Shown here in pieces: positions 7,851 to 14,164 of a stretch of DNA of 18,226 nt. Location of the stretch: NCBI GenBank assembly GCA_002299125.1, contig DBNU01000113.1, positions 1 through 18,226 of the forward strand, given 5' to 3'. Below the pieces are notes generated by a model, which had not been told where the DNA came from, did no database searches, and saw only the letters and a list, made by a program, of their open reading frames with translations. Source of the DNA: Proteobacteria bacterium UBA664. Lineage in GTDB: Bacteria; Pseudomonadota; Gammaproteobacteria; UBA7966. A program made the position numbers and the translations under genes. Positions within the stretch are counted from its first letter, which is position 1; each line of letters starts with the position of its first letter.

Positions 7851-8459
7851 TCAGTGCGGCATGAGCGACTTCAGTGCCGCGCGGATCAGCGCCTCGCAAC
7901 CGAGGCCCGGTTGTGCCGCTGCCTGGACGTAGCGGCTGGCCTCGGCCGGCCTGTAGCCCAACGCCACCAGGGCCGCGACCGCATCGGATTCCGGGTCCCC
8001 GGGCGTCGCGCCGACGTTGGCACCAGCCAGCGTGATGGCCGACGCCCCTCCGGCCCCGGCGACCAGCCGGTCACGCAGTTCCACGATCAATCGCTCGGCG
8101 GTCTTGCGACCGATCCCGGGGATGGCCACCAGCCGGGTCACTTCAGCGGCCTGGACGGCGGCGACGAGCGCATCGGGCTCCAGCCCGGACAGTACGGCCA
8201 GCGCCAGCCGGGCACCGATGCCGTTCACCCGCAACAGTTCGCGGAACAGCCGGCGCTCGCCCTCGGAGGCGAAACCGTAGAGCAGGTGGGCGTCCTCGCG
8301 CACCACGAGGTGCGTGCGCAGCGTGACCGGCTCACCGCACTCCGGCAGCCGGTAGAAGGTGGACATCGGGGCCTCCAGCTCATAGCCCACGCCGCCCACG
8401 TCCACCAGCAGCCACGGCGGGCGCTTCTCGACGAGGATGCCGGCCAGTTGCGCGATCAT
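7851..8459 (-). CDS. ruvA: Holliday junction DNA-binding protein RuvA
   Basis: Tetrameric protein that holds the four-way junction and loads RuvB. The 202-residue product has an OB-fold domain I (1-65, starting MIAQLAGILVEKRPP), two helix-hairpin-helix motifs in domain II (VNGIGARLAL 78-87, IPGIGRKTAE 113-122), a flexible Ala/Gly linker (134-155), and domain III (about 156-202), which contacts RuvB. The frame is open to 8483, but ATG 8459 matches the family N-terminus and overlaps the ruvC stop as ATGA, so it is the preferred start. Confidence 0.97.
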   Translation of the reverse strand: MIAQLAGILVEKRPPWLLVDVGGVGYELEAPMSTFYRLPECGEPVTLRTHLVVREDAHLLYGFASEGERRLFRELLRVNGIGARLALAVLSGLEPDALVAAVQAAEVTRLVAIPGIGRKTAERLIVELRDRLVAGAGGASAITLAGANVGATPGDPESDAVAALVALGYRPAEASRYVQAAAQPGLGCEALIRAALKSLMPH

Positions 8460-9049
8460 CGGCGCCGGCCCCCGCGCCGCCATCCGAGCCGCAGCAGCTC
8501 GGCGGCGGCCGGTGCCATCCCTGCGTGACCGGCAGCCTGCTCCGCGAGGCGCGCCTGCATCCGCCGCTGGTGCGCATGACAGATGGCCACGGCCAGCGCG
8601 TCCGCTGCATCGGCCGGCGGTAGAGCCGCAAGGCCCAGCAGCTTTGTGACCATGTGCTGCACCTGAGTCTTCTCCGCCCGGCCGGTGCCGGTGATGGCCT
8701 GCTTCACTTGGGTGGCGGCGTGCTCACTCACCGGGCAGCCACCGGCCAGGGCAGCCGCCAGGGCAGCCCCGCGCGCCTGACCAAGCTTGAGCGCCGCCTC
8801 CACATTGCGATTCATGAACACCCGTTCGATGGCCACTTCGTCCGGGACATGCGTGCTGACCACGCTGGCCACTTCACGATGGATGAGACCGAGGCGCTCC
8901 GGAAAGGTGGTGCCGCGTACCGACACCACCCCATGCGCGACATGCAGCACCTCTCCGCCGCGAATGCAGACCACACCCCAGCCGGTCACCAGCGAACCGG
9001 GGTCGAGCCCAAGGATGAGGAGACCGCGAGCGCCCTCAGGCAGGAGCAA
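8456..9049 (-). CDS. ruvC: Crossover junction endodeoxyribonuclease RuvC
   Basis: Metal-dependent resolvase that nicks Holliday junctions symmetrically. All four acidic catalytic residues are visible: D16 (LGLDPGS), E75 (AIERVF), D147 and D150 (DAADALAVAICH). Each is offset by exactly nine from E. coli D7/E66/D138/D141. The only plausible start is TTG at 9049, because an in-frame stop lies at 9086-9088 and no ATG or GTG occurs before the core. The product is 197 residues, nine longer at the N-terminus than E. coli, and the Shine-Dalgarno is weak. The stop overlaps the ruvA ATG. The C-terminus is Ala/Arg-rich and unconserved. Confidence 0.95.
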   Translation of the reverse strand: MLLPEGARGLLILGLDPGSLVTGWGVVCIRGGEVLHVAHGVVSVRGTTFPERLGLIHREVASVVSTHVPDEVAIERVFMNRNVEAALKLGQARGAALAAALAGGCPVSEHAATQVKQAITGTGRAEKTQVQHMVTKLLGLAALPPADAADALAVAICHAHQRRMQARLAEQAAGHAGMAPAAAELLRLGWRRGGRRR

Positions 9050-9085
9050 GGCTGAGCCCGCTGCGCCCGGGGTCGGGGTATTGCC

Positions 9086-9814
9086 TCATGCCACCGCCAT
9101 GAGGACATTGCCCGGCGTGAGGTCGAAGCCGTATTTCGCCCGGGTATCGACCACGGCATAGCCCACGCCCAGCCCGTGGAAGAATTCCAGCACCGCATCG
9201 CGGTTGCGATCACGGTATTCGAGGATGCAGGTGGGCCTGGATTCGGTGAAGAGCCGCCGGGCGCCGGCGAGCACGTTGAGTTCGTGCCCCTCCACGTCGA
9301 TCTTCACGAAACTCACATTGGTGAGGGCCAGATCGTCCAGCCGGATGGTCTCGATGGTGCGCCGCTCGAAGCCGTCGGCGTCGAGGTCGATCTGCTGCTC
9401 GAGCGAGGCCCAGCCGTCCATTTGCGCCTTCCCCTTGAGTGGGATCCGCAGTTCGCTCGTCCCCGCCGCCACCGACACGGCCTTGTGGATGAGCCGCAGC
9501 CCGGGCAGTTGCGCGTGGCTCAGGTCTGCAGTCAGCGCGATGTTCGGCTCGAAGGCCAGGATCTCGCGAAACAGCCCCGTGCGCGCCATGGCGTAGGACC
9601 AGAGGCCCATGTTGACCCCCACGTCGAGCGCCACCCCGGGACGCGCGTAATCCTTGATGCGGCCGACCTCCGGCTCCCAGCGCATGATCCAGGCCCAACG
9701 CACGAAGCGCAGCGCCAGGGCATGGCGCTTTGGCGTGAGTGGATAGACGAAGCGATCGACCGCCCGCCCGGCAAGATGGCGGAATCCGTACTGTCCCAGC
9801 CTGCCCTGACGCAT
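9086..9814 (-). CDS. FkbM-family SAM-dependent methyltransferase
   Basis: Probable O-methyltransferase of the FkbM type; the substrate cannot be told from sequence. The 242-residue product has a Rossmann SAM-binding motif LDVGVNMGLWS (63-73), an acidic ribose-binding segment AFEPN (87-91), and the FkbM hallmark FVKIDVEGHELNVLAGA (169-185), followed by CILEYRD (196-202). The frame is open upstream to GTG 9856, but ATG 9814 has GGAGGA with 6-nt spacing and is the best start. It sits 36 bp upstream of ruvC in the same direction, a position that usually holds yebC or ruvC's own leader, so it is an insertion into a conserved neighbourhood. FkbM enzymes often modify polysaccharides or secondary metabolites, but nothing nearby names a pathway. 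Confidence 0.85.
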   Translation of the reverse strand: MRQGRLGQYGFRHLAGRAVDRFVYPLTPKRHALALRFVRWAWIMRWEPEVGRIKDYARPGVALDVGVNMGLWSYAMARTGLFREILAFEPNIALTADLSHAQLPGLRLIHKAVSVAAGTSELRIPLKGKAQMDGWASLEQQIDLDADGFERRTIETIRLDDLALTNVSFVKIDVEGHELNVLAGARRLFTESRPTCILEYRDRNRDAVLEFFHGLGVGYAVVDTRAKYGFDLTPGNVLMAVA

Positions 9815-9963
9815 TTGCCGTCCTCCGCTTCGTACAGCGCCCGTCGCCATGATCACCCGGGCGGCTTGCGCCGCGCGGGCGGATTGTCGGTCAGAGGCAC
9901 GGCCTACCGCAAACCGGGCACCAGCCGGGGTCCGGGATATCCGACCTGCTCATCGTGCAAGAA

Positions 9964-10164
9964 CTGGATCCCCGCCTCCGCGGGGATGACGAGGTGCGCG
10001 GGGTTGACGGGGTGACGGCACTGGGCCAACGCCGGGAATGACAGCCGATTCGTCCGCTACCCATCGTCATGCCCGCGCAGGCGGGCACCCAGCGTACTCC
10101 CACCGTCATGCCCGCGCAGGCGGGCACCCAGTGCATGGGCAGAGTCGGATCCCCGCCTGCGCAG
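9964..10164. repeat. Hairpin repeat cluster upstream of the FkbM gene
   Basis: The 424-bp gap between the FkbM start and yebC holds no gene. It contains a 28-bp element at 9964-9991 differing by one base from the copy at 5397-5424. Two identical 28-bp elements follow in opposite orientation (10065-10092 and 10104-10131, 11 bp apart), and a truncated copy lies near 10147-10164. In the direct pair the hairpin arms read TGCCCGC/GCGGGCA instead of ATCCCCGC/GCGGGGAT, so paired changes preserve the stem. Confidence 0.8.
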
Positions 10165-10238
10165 CGGTTGGCCGCGGCTGCGGATACCCGGCTCGTGCCG
10201 GGGAGGGCGTGAGGTGGCGTGACGACCGACGGCCGTGC

Positions 10239-10985
10239 TCACAACTGGGCGAGGATCGCTTCGTCGATGTCGGCGTTGGAGTACACCTCCTGCACATCGT
10301 CGAGGTCTTCCAGCAGTTCGAGGAGCTTGACCATCTTCGCTGCGTCCTCGAGACCGAGGCTGGCAGAGGTAGCGGCGCGCTGGGTGATTGCGCTCGTGGC
10401 CGGTGCCAGGCCGGCCGCTTTCAGCGCATCGGTCACCGTGGCCCAGGTCTCCGGCGTGGTGATGACCTCGATGCCGCCGTCCTCCTCGACCCGCACATCC
10501 TCCGCACCGGCCTCGAGCGCGACTTCCACGATGGCGTCCTCGCTGATGCCGGGCGGGAAGGTCAGCACACCGCACTTGCGGAAGAGGTAAGCCACCGAGC
10601 CGTCGGTGCCGAGATTGCCACCACACTTGCCGAAGGCGTGACGCACCTCGCCCACCGTACGGTTGCGGTTGTCGGTCATGCAGTCCACCAGCACGGCCGC
10701 ACCACCCGGGCCGTAGCCCTCGTAGCGCACCTCCTCGAGGTTCTCACCGCCCACCTCGCCGCTGCCGCGCGCCACCGCGCGATTGATGGTGTCGCGCGTC
10801 ATGTTGGCACCCAGCGCGGCATCGATGGCCGCGCGCAGGCGGGGATTCGAGGCCGGGTCGCCACCACCGCCGGTACGGGCAGCGACGGTGATCTCGCGGA
10901 TGAGCTTGGTGAAGAGCTTGCCGCGGCGGGCGTCCTGGGCACCCTTGCGATGCTGGATGTTGGCCCACTTGGAATGGCCGGCCAT
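10239..10985 (-). CDS. yebC: YebC/PmpR family protein (probable transcriptional/translational regulator)
   Basis: Cytoplasmic three-domain protein of the YebC/TACO1 family. Bacterial members are described as DNA-binding regulators, and recent work links some to relief of ribosome stalling. The 248-residue product begins with the invariant MAGHSKWANIQHRKGAQDA. Other family blocks are NPRLRAAIDAALGANM, YEGYGPGGAAVLVDCMTDNR and the acidic C-terminal LLELLEDLDDVQEVYSNAD. Length and start (ATG 10985) match the family. In many gammaproteobacteria it sits between aspS and ruvC; here it keeps the same strand but is separated from both by accessory DNA. Confidence 0.97.
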   Translation of the reverse strand: MAGHSKWANIQHRKGAQDARRGKLFTKLIREITVAARTGGGGDPASNPRLRAAIDAALGANMTRDTINRAVARGSGEVGGENLEEVRYEGYGPGGAAVLVDCMTDNRNRTVGEVRHAFGKCGGNLGTDGSVAYLFRKCGVLTFPPGISEDAIVEVALEAGAEDVRVEEDGGIEVITTPETWATVTDALKAAGLAPATSAITQRAATSASLGLEDAAKMVKLLELLEDLDDVQEVYSNADIDEAILAQL

Positions 10986-11072
10986 GAGGGACCCTCGGTC
11001 TGCGTCCGGTGGATGACGGGGCGCAGAGTGTAGCGCCGACCCGGGTGACCCAGGCGGGTGCTACGAGAGGCG

Positions 11073-11106
11073 CGTCAGGCTGGGCCGCCATCGACCCAGC
11101 CTGACG
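11073..11106 (-). terminator. Strong hairpin after the repeat-bearing VPLPA gene
   Basis: A perfect 12-bp inverted repeat (CGTCAGGCTGGG at 11073-11084, CCCAGCCTGACG at 11095-11106) with a 10-nt loop begins 5 nt past the stop codon of the minus-strand gene ending at 11112. A T-run is lacking on the minus strand, so termination is inferred from stem strength and position. It would also insulate yebC from upstream transcription. Confidence 0.6.
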
Positions 11107-11111
11107 GCAAT

Positions 11112-12257
11112 TCAGGCGTTGGTGACGACCTCAGTCCGCCGCCGCCGCCGCGACAGCAGCATGCCGCCGCTCAGGGCCGATACAAACAGCCAGGCCGCTG
11201 CGGGCAGCGGCACCACCACCCGGCTGAAGTTGCCCTCACAGGAGGGGTTGAAGGGGCCGTTCGCGCAGGGTGTGGTGGCGATGTTCATCCAGCCACTCAC
11301 AAACTCGTGGAAGATTACGTCGGTCTGGAACAGCGGGATCGGCTCGCCGTTGCCGTCCAGCACCAGATCGCCGTTCGTGTCCCGCTGGAACAGGGGAATG
11401 GGCTGGTTGAACTCGTCCAGCACCAGTTCTCCCGGCTCTCGACTCTGGAACAGCGGGATCGGGTTGCCCAAACCGTCCAGCACCAGTTCGCCGAATTCAT
11501 CCTGCTGGAACAGCGGGATCGGGTTGCCGTCGCCGTCCCGCACCAGTTCACCGCCCTCGTAGCGCTGGAAGAGCGGGATCGGGCTGCCCAACCCGTCCAG
11601 CACCAGTTCACCGCCCTCGTAGCGCTGGAGAGCCTGGATCGGACTGCCGAACTCGTCCAGCGCCGTCCGCGTGATGGTCGCGGAGCCGCGCACATCGAGG
11701 AACAGGCCGGCACCGTAGAAGAAGTACTGCCCGAAGGGCGCGCTGCCGCCGGTGGGGCTGAAGGTGCCGAGCAGCAGGTCCAGCGGTTCGGCATCGGGCC
11801 GGAACTCGAACTCATGGTTGAAGGGGGTGATCGACGAAGGGCCGGAGTCGAAGGAGAAGTCGTACGGTGGGCCTTCGCCGCACAAAGCGGTGAAGCTGGT
11901 CGCGCAGGTGAAGAAGACATTGGCACCGGCAGAGGTGGGCTGGAACACCACTCCCGGATCGGAGAGGGAGAATGAGCCAACGTCCCCCCCGAACGGGCCG
12001 TCGAGCACTCTGAAGAAGTCCGGAAAATAGAGCGGGTCGAGCCGGCTCACGTCCGAGCTGCTGCCGATGACCGGCGGCCGTTCGCTGTCGAGCGTGAAGC
12101 GAAGCCACACGGGGATGTTATCGGTGGGCAACACCACCCCTGTGGGCTCGATGAACTCAAGCGTGCCGAAGGGGGCGGCGGCGGCGGCACCGGCCCCCGC
12201 GCCGAGCAGAACGGCCAAGGAGAGGCGGCCGGCGAAACGGGTGAGCGGGCGGGACAT
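11112..12257 (-). CDS. VPLPA-CTERM sorting-domain exported protein with 20-residue repeats
   Basis: Secreted or surface protein of unknown function. The 381-residue product has a signal peptide (1-28, ending AAAAA/PFG), an N-terminal unique region with two Cys (C118, C126), six 20-residue tandem repeats (about 201-312), a short region with CANGPFNPSC (331-340), and a C-terminal sorting signal. The signal is VVVPLPAAAWLF (347-358), then a hydrophobic helix and a basic tail RRRRR. VPLPA-type signals are a PEP-CTERM variant processed by exosortases, usually in exopolysaccharide producers; no exosortase is in this window. The ATG at 12257 follows GAGGAG with 8-nt spacing. A strong hairpin lies just downstream. 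Two further VPLPA proteins are encoded at 15376-16014 and 16313-17119. Confidence 0.85.
   Translation of the reverse strand: MSRPLTRFAGRLSLAVLLGAGAGAAAAAPFGTLEFIEPTGVVLPTDNIPVWLRFTLDSERPPVIGSSSDVSRLDPLYFPDFFRVLDGPFGGDVGSFSLSDPGVVFQPTSAGANVFFTCATSFTALCGEGPPYDFSFDSGPSSITPFNHEFEFRPDAEPLDLLLGTFSPTGGSAPFGQYFFYGAGLFLDVRGSATITRTALDEFGSPIQALQRYEGGELVLDGLGSPIPLFQRYEGGELVRDGDGNPIPLFQQDEFGELVLDGLGNPIPLFQSREPGELVLDEFNQPIPLFQRDTNGDLVLDGNGEPIPLFQTDVIFHEFVSGWMNIATTPCANGPFNPSCEGNFSRVVVPLPAAAWLFVSALSGGMLLSRRRRRTEVVTNA
11322..11657 (-). repeat. 60-bp in-frame tandem repeats (six units, last partial)
   Basis: A 60-bp period encodes units of the type DGLGNPIPLFQ plus a variable tetrapeptide and GELVL, at residues 201, 221, 241, 261, 281 and 301 of the VPLPA protein. 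The PIPLFQ core is invariant in five units and degenerate (PIQALQ) in the first. Units differ mainly in the three to four residues after the Q. The DNA is nearly as conserved as the protein, suggesting recent expansion or gene conversion. Confidence 0.92.
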
Positions 12258-12413
12258 TGGCAGGTCTCCTCAAGGAAGGCGTGGGACCAGGGCGCGGAGC
12301 GGACGTCGCCTCCGCATGCATCCCAGAAGCTACAGGAGCACCCTGCCGCCAACCGTGAAGGTCGTCACAATCCGCCGACCCAGCCCACGAGCCACACGCC
12401 GCCGCCCTCCCAG

Positions 12414-12445
12414 CTCAGGCGTCCCCGGCCAGATAAGGGATCGCC
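12414..12445. repeat. Left flanking direct repeat (orphan copy of the nadA 3' end)
   Basis: This 32-bp stretch matches 14134-14164 over 20 identical bases (ctcaggcgtccccggccaga), one extra T, then 11 identical bases (aagggatcgcc). The right-hand match is the coding end of nadA, including its stop codon. The copy here lies in a gene-free spacer 85 bp before the toxin gene and carries a frameshift relative to nadA. It is interpreted as the displaced end of nadA, or an att-like duplication bracketing the toxin-antitoxin pair. Confidence 0.75.
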
Positions 12446-12469
12446 ATGATCGGAACGACCCTGTACTTC

Positions 12470-12489
12470 TCTAACAGTATTTAGATAAT
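12470..12489 (+). promoter_or_regulatory. Possible promoter/operator for the AbiE pair
   Basis: The spacer turns AT-rich here. A 5-bp inverted repeat (TCTAA, 6 nt, TTAGA; 12470-12485) overlaps a -10-like GATAAT (12484-12489), about 40 bp before the toxin start. AbiEi antitoxins characterised elsewhere repress their own promoter by binding inverted repeats, so this is a candidate operator. No convincing -35 box was found. Confidence 0.3.
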
Positions 12490-12529
12490 CTACGCCTGTG
12501 TTCCCAAGGGACGCTCGGGGAAGCCCGGT

Positions 12530-13411
12530 ATGGCCAAGAGACAACTCTCTGCGACTGATGCCTTCGAACTGCGTCAGGCGCTCCACATCGCGACACTGGA
12601 CGCCTTGATGGCATCGCGTCGCTGGGAGCCGGGCGATCTCGTCTTTCAGGGCGGCACCAGCCTTCACCTGGTCCACGGTTCACCCCGGTTCAGCGAAGAC
12701 CTGGACTTCCTCGTCAAGTCGGCGCTCAGACTCGACCCCATCAGTGAGTCCGTGCGATCACGACTGGAGGGTGCCGGCTGGCTGCCTCGTGACACGCAGG
12801 TCTCGATCAGCAAATCCAGGGATGGGCGCAATCCCCACGCCTTCGTTGTTGCCATCGGTGGCCCTGACGTGCTCGGCGCCGTGCGTGTCAAGGTAGAACT
12901 GTGGCAGACCGAAGGCTCCGTGCTGTCCGCGATAAAGGCCGTCGTCACGCCGGTCAAACTGGCCCGCGGGCCGGCGTCCGGCATGCAAACCTTTGTCCCG
13001 ACAGCAGGCCTTGCGGAGATCTACGCTGACAAGGTGTTCGCGCTGGCCGCACGGCCCTACCTCAAGCCGCGAGACGTCTTCGACCTGCATTGGATTCGCA
13101 CGCTCGCTCGCCCGGACGGAGGTCAGCATCAGTGCGGGACGGCCGATCTGCTGATCCGGCTAGCCACCTATCCCAGCCAAACACCCTCAACTTGGCTCGC
13201 CAGGGCCTTCGCCCGGAGGGTGGAACTCGAGGAGTCTGAGGCGATTATCGCCAGCGATCTCAGACGCTGGTTGCCTTCGTCATGGCCCGTCACGGTGTCC
13301 GGCATCAGGGATCTGATCGAGACGGCCGTGGGGGCCATCGAGCAAGGCATCGCGACCATGCAGGAGATCGAGGCCGCGTATCGATCCGGGCAGCCCCGGC
13401 CGCCGCCATGA
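12530..13411 (+). CDS. AbiEii/AbiGii-family nucleotidyltransferase toxin
   Basis: Toxin of the type IV AbiE toxin-antitoxin/phage abortive-infection family; characterised members are nucleotidyltransferases that modify tRNA and stop growth. The 293-residue product shows the family motifs in order: FQGGTSLHLVHG (39-50, nucleotide-binding GGTSL), RFSEDLDF (53-60, metal-binding DLD), EIYADKVFAL (163-172, with Lys168) and KPRDVFDLHW (179-188). No key residue is missing, so it looks intact. ATG 12530 is preceded by GGGGAAG at 7 nt. The gene overlaps the antitoxin by ATGA. It is on the plus strand, opposite to all flanking genes. Toxin-first order is the reverse of the usual abiEi-abiEii arrangement. 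The codon use looks less GC-extreme than its neighbours, consistent with transfer. Confidence 0.9.
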   Translation: MAKRQLSATDAFELRQALHIATLDALMASRRWEPGDLVFQGGTSLHLVHGSPRFSEDLDFLVKSALRLDPISESVRSRLEGAGWLPRDTQVSISKSRDGRNPHAFVVAIGGPDVLGAVRVKVELWQTEGSVLSAIKAVVTPVKLARGPASGMQTFVPTAGLAEIYADKVFALAARPYLKPRDVFDLHWIRTLARPDGGQHQCGTADLLIRLATYPSQTPSTWLARAFARRVELEESEAIIASDLRRWLPSSWPVTVSGIRDLIETAVGAIEQGIATMQEIEAAYRSGQPRPPP

Positions 13412-14022
13412 GACAACGCACCTCGGCCATCGCGCGGCTGCAAGACCTACCACCTGTCTTCCGGGGTAGCGATCTGACCGTGAGGTTCCAGTGGACATCG
13501 AAGACGGCCTCCCAGTACATCTACCTGTGGAAGCGCCGTGGTCTGGTGCAGGGCCTGGGCGGGCACAGCGACGTGTACCTCAATCTGCTGAAGCAACCGA
13601 CGCCGGCATGGGAGACGGCGTTGCTGGAGGCGATGCCGTCGGCAGTGATCATCGGCATCGAGGCGCTTCGGCAGGCCGGCTGGACCACTCAAGTGCCGCA
13701 CCGGCCCACCGTGGCCGTGAACGCGGGGCAGTCGGTATTCAGCGTCGAACACTTCGAAGTCCTCAGGCGCAACCCGAAGTGGTTCGAGACGGTAAGGACT
13801 GGCATCCAGGGAGATCGGTCCCTGGGGCTGCCCGTTCTCAGCCCCGCGTGGGCACTGGCCGACATGCTGCGCTCCCACCCTTGGGGCGAATGCGGCCTCT
13901 GGCCCGATGACATCGATTGGGATCAGGTTGAGGATCGGGATGAGGTCACATGGCAGTCGGCCTGTGCCGCGCTGGATTTGCCGCCTGTCCCGCTGCGGAC
14001 GCAGGCTGTCGCCGCGCGCTGA
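13408..14022 (+). CDS. AbiEi-type antitoxin / wHTH transcriptional regulator
   Basis: Probable cognate antitoxin. The 204-residue product has an N-terminal winged-helix-like segment (about 5-60: SDLTVRFQWT, TASQYIYLWKRRGLVQGL), resembling the DNA-binding domain of AbiEi, and a C-terminal domain with LLEAMPSAVIIGIEALRQAG (72-91), GLPVLSPAWALADML (140-154) and a Trp/Asp-rich end. ATG 13408 overlaps the toxin stop (ATGA). The frame is open back to 13282 but only as a shadow inside the toxin. Assignment rests on the toxin partner, the N-terminal fold signature and the size; overall similarity to classical AbiEi is modest. It would be expected to repress the promoter and counteract the toxin. Confidence 0.7.
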   Translation: MRQRTSAIARLQDLPPVFRGSDLTVRFQWTSKTASQYIYLWKRRGLVQGLGGHSDVYLNLLKQPTPAWETALLEAMPSAVIIGIEALRQAGWTTQVPHRPTVAVNAGQSVFSVEHFEVLRRNPKWFETVRTGIQGDRSLGLPVLSPAWALADMLRSHPWGECGLWPDDIDWDQVEDRDEVTWQSACAALDLPPVPLRTQAVAAR

Positions 14023-14133
14023 GGGCCTTGCATGTCGGCGGACCTGATCATCGATTGCTGAACCAGGGAATCCACCGGCTGCGATCCCGCGAGCCGCAGT
14101 GGGCGGGGTGCACTCCTCACCGGATGGGCGGCC

Positions 14134-14164
14134 CTCAGGCGTCCCCGGCCAGAAAGGGATCGCC
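14134..14164. repeat. Right flanking direct repeat (true nadA 3' end)
   Basis: Matches 12414-12445 except for one missing base. It covers the nadA stop codon (reverse of 14135-14137) and the last nine sense codons, so this copy is functional coding DNA. The two copies lie in the same orientation 1,720 bp apart, bracketing exactly the plus-strand toxin-antitoxin pair. Confidence 0.75.

Noticed and set aside
7326..8528. 400-residue plus-strand open frame opposite ruvB and ruvA
   Set aside because: Shadow of GC-rich coding DNA; no recognisable domain, and the opposite strand encodes RuvB and RuvA with intact motifs.
9176..10015. 279-residue plus-strand open frame opposite the FkbM gene
   Set aside because: Antisense shadow; it also runs through the repeat spacer.
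10065..10131. Two identical 28-bp direct repeats, CRISPR-like
   Set aside because: Only two copies, an 11-bp spacer, self-palindromic unit found elsewhere in the window, and no cas gene; this is the hairpin repeat family.
13282..13407. N-terminal extension of the antitoxin frame
   Set aside because: Lies inside the toxin gene in another frame, with low-complexity Arg/His/Asp content; ATG 13408 overlapping the toxin stop is a better start.
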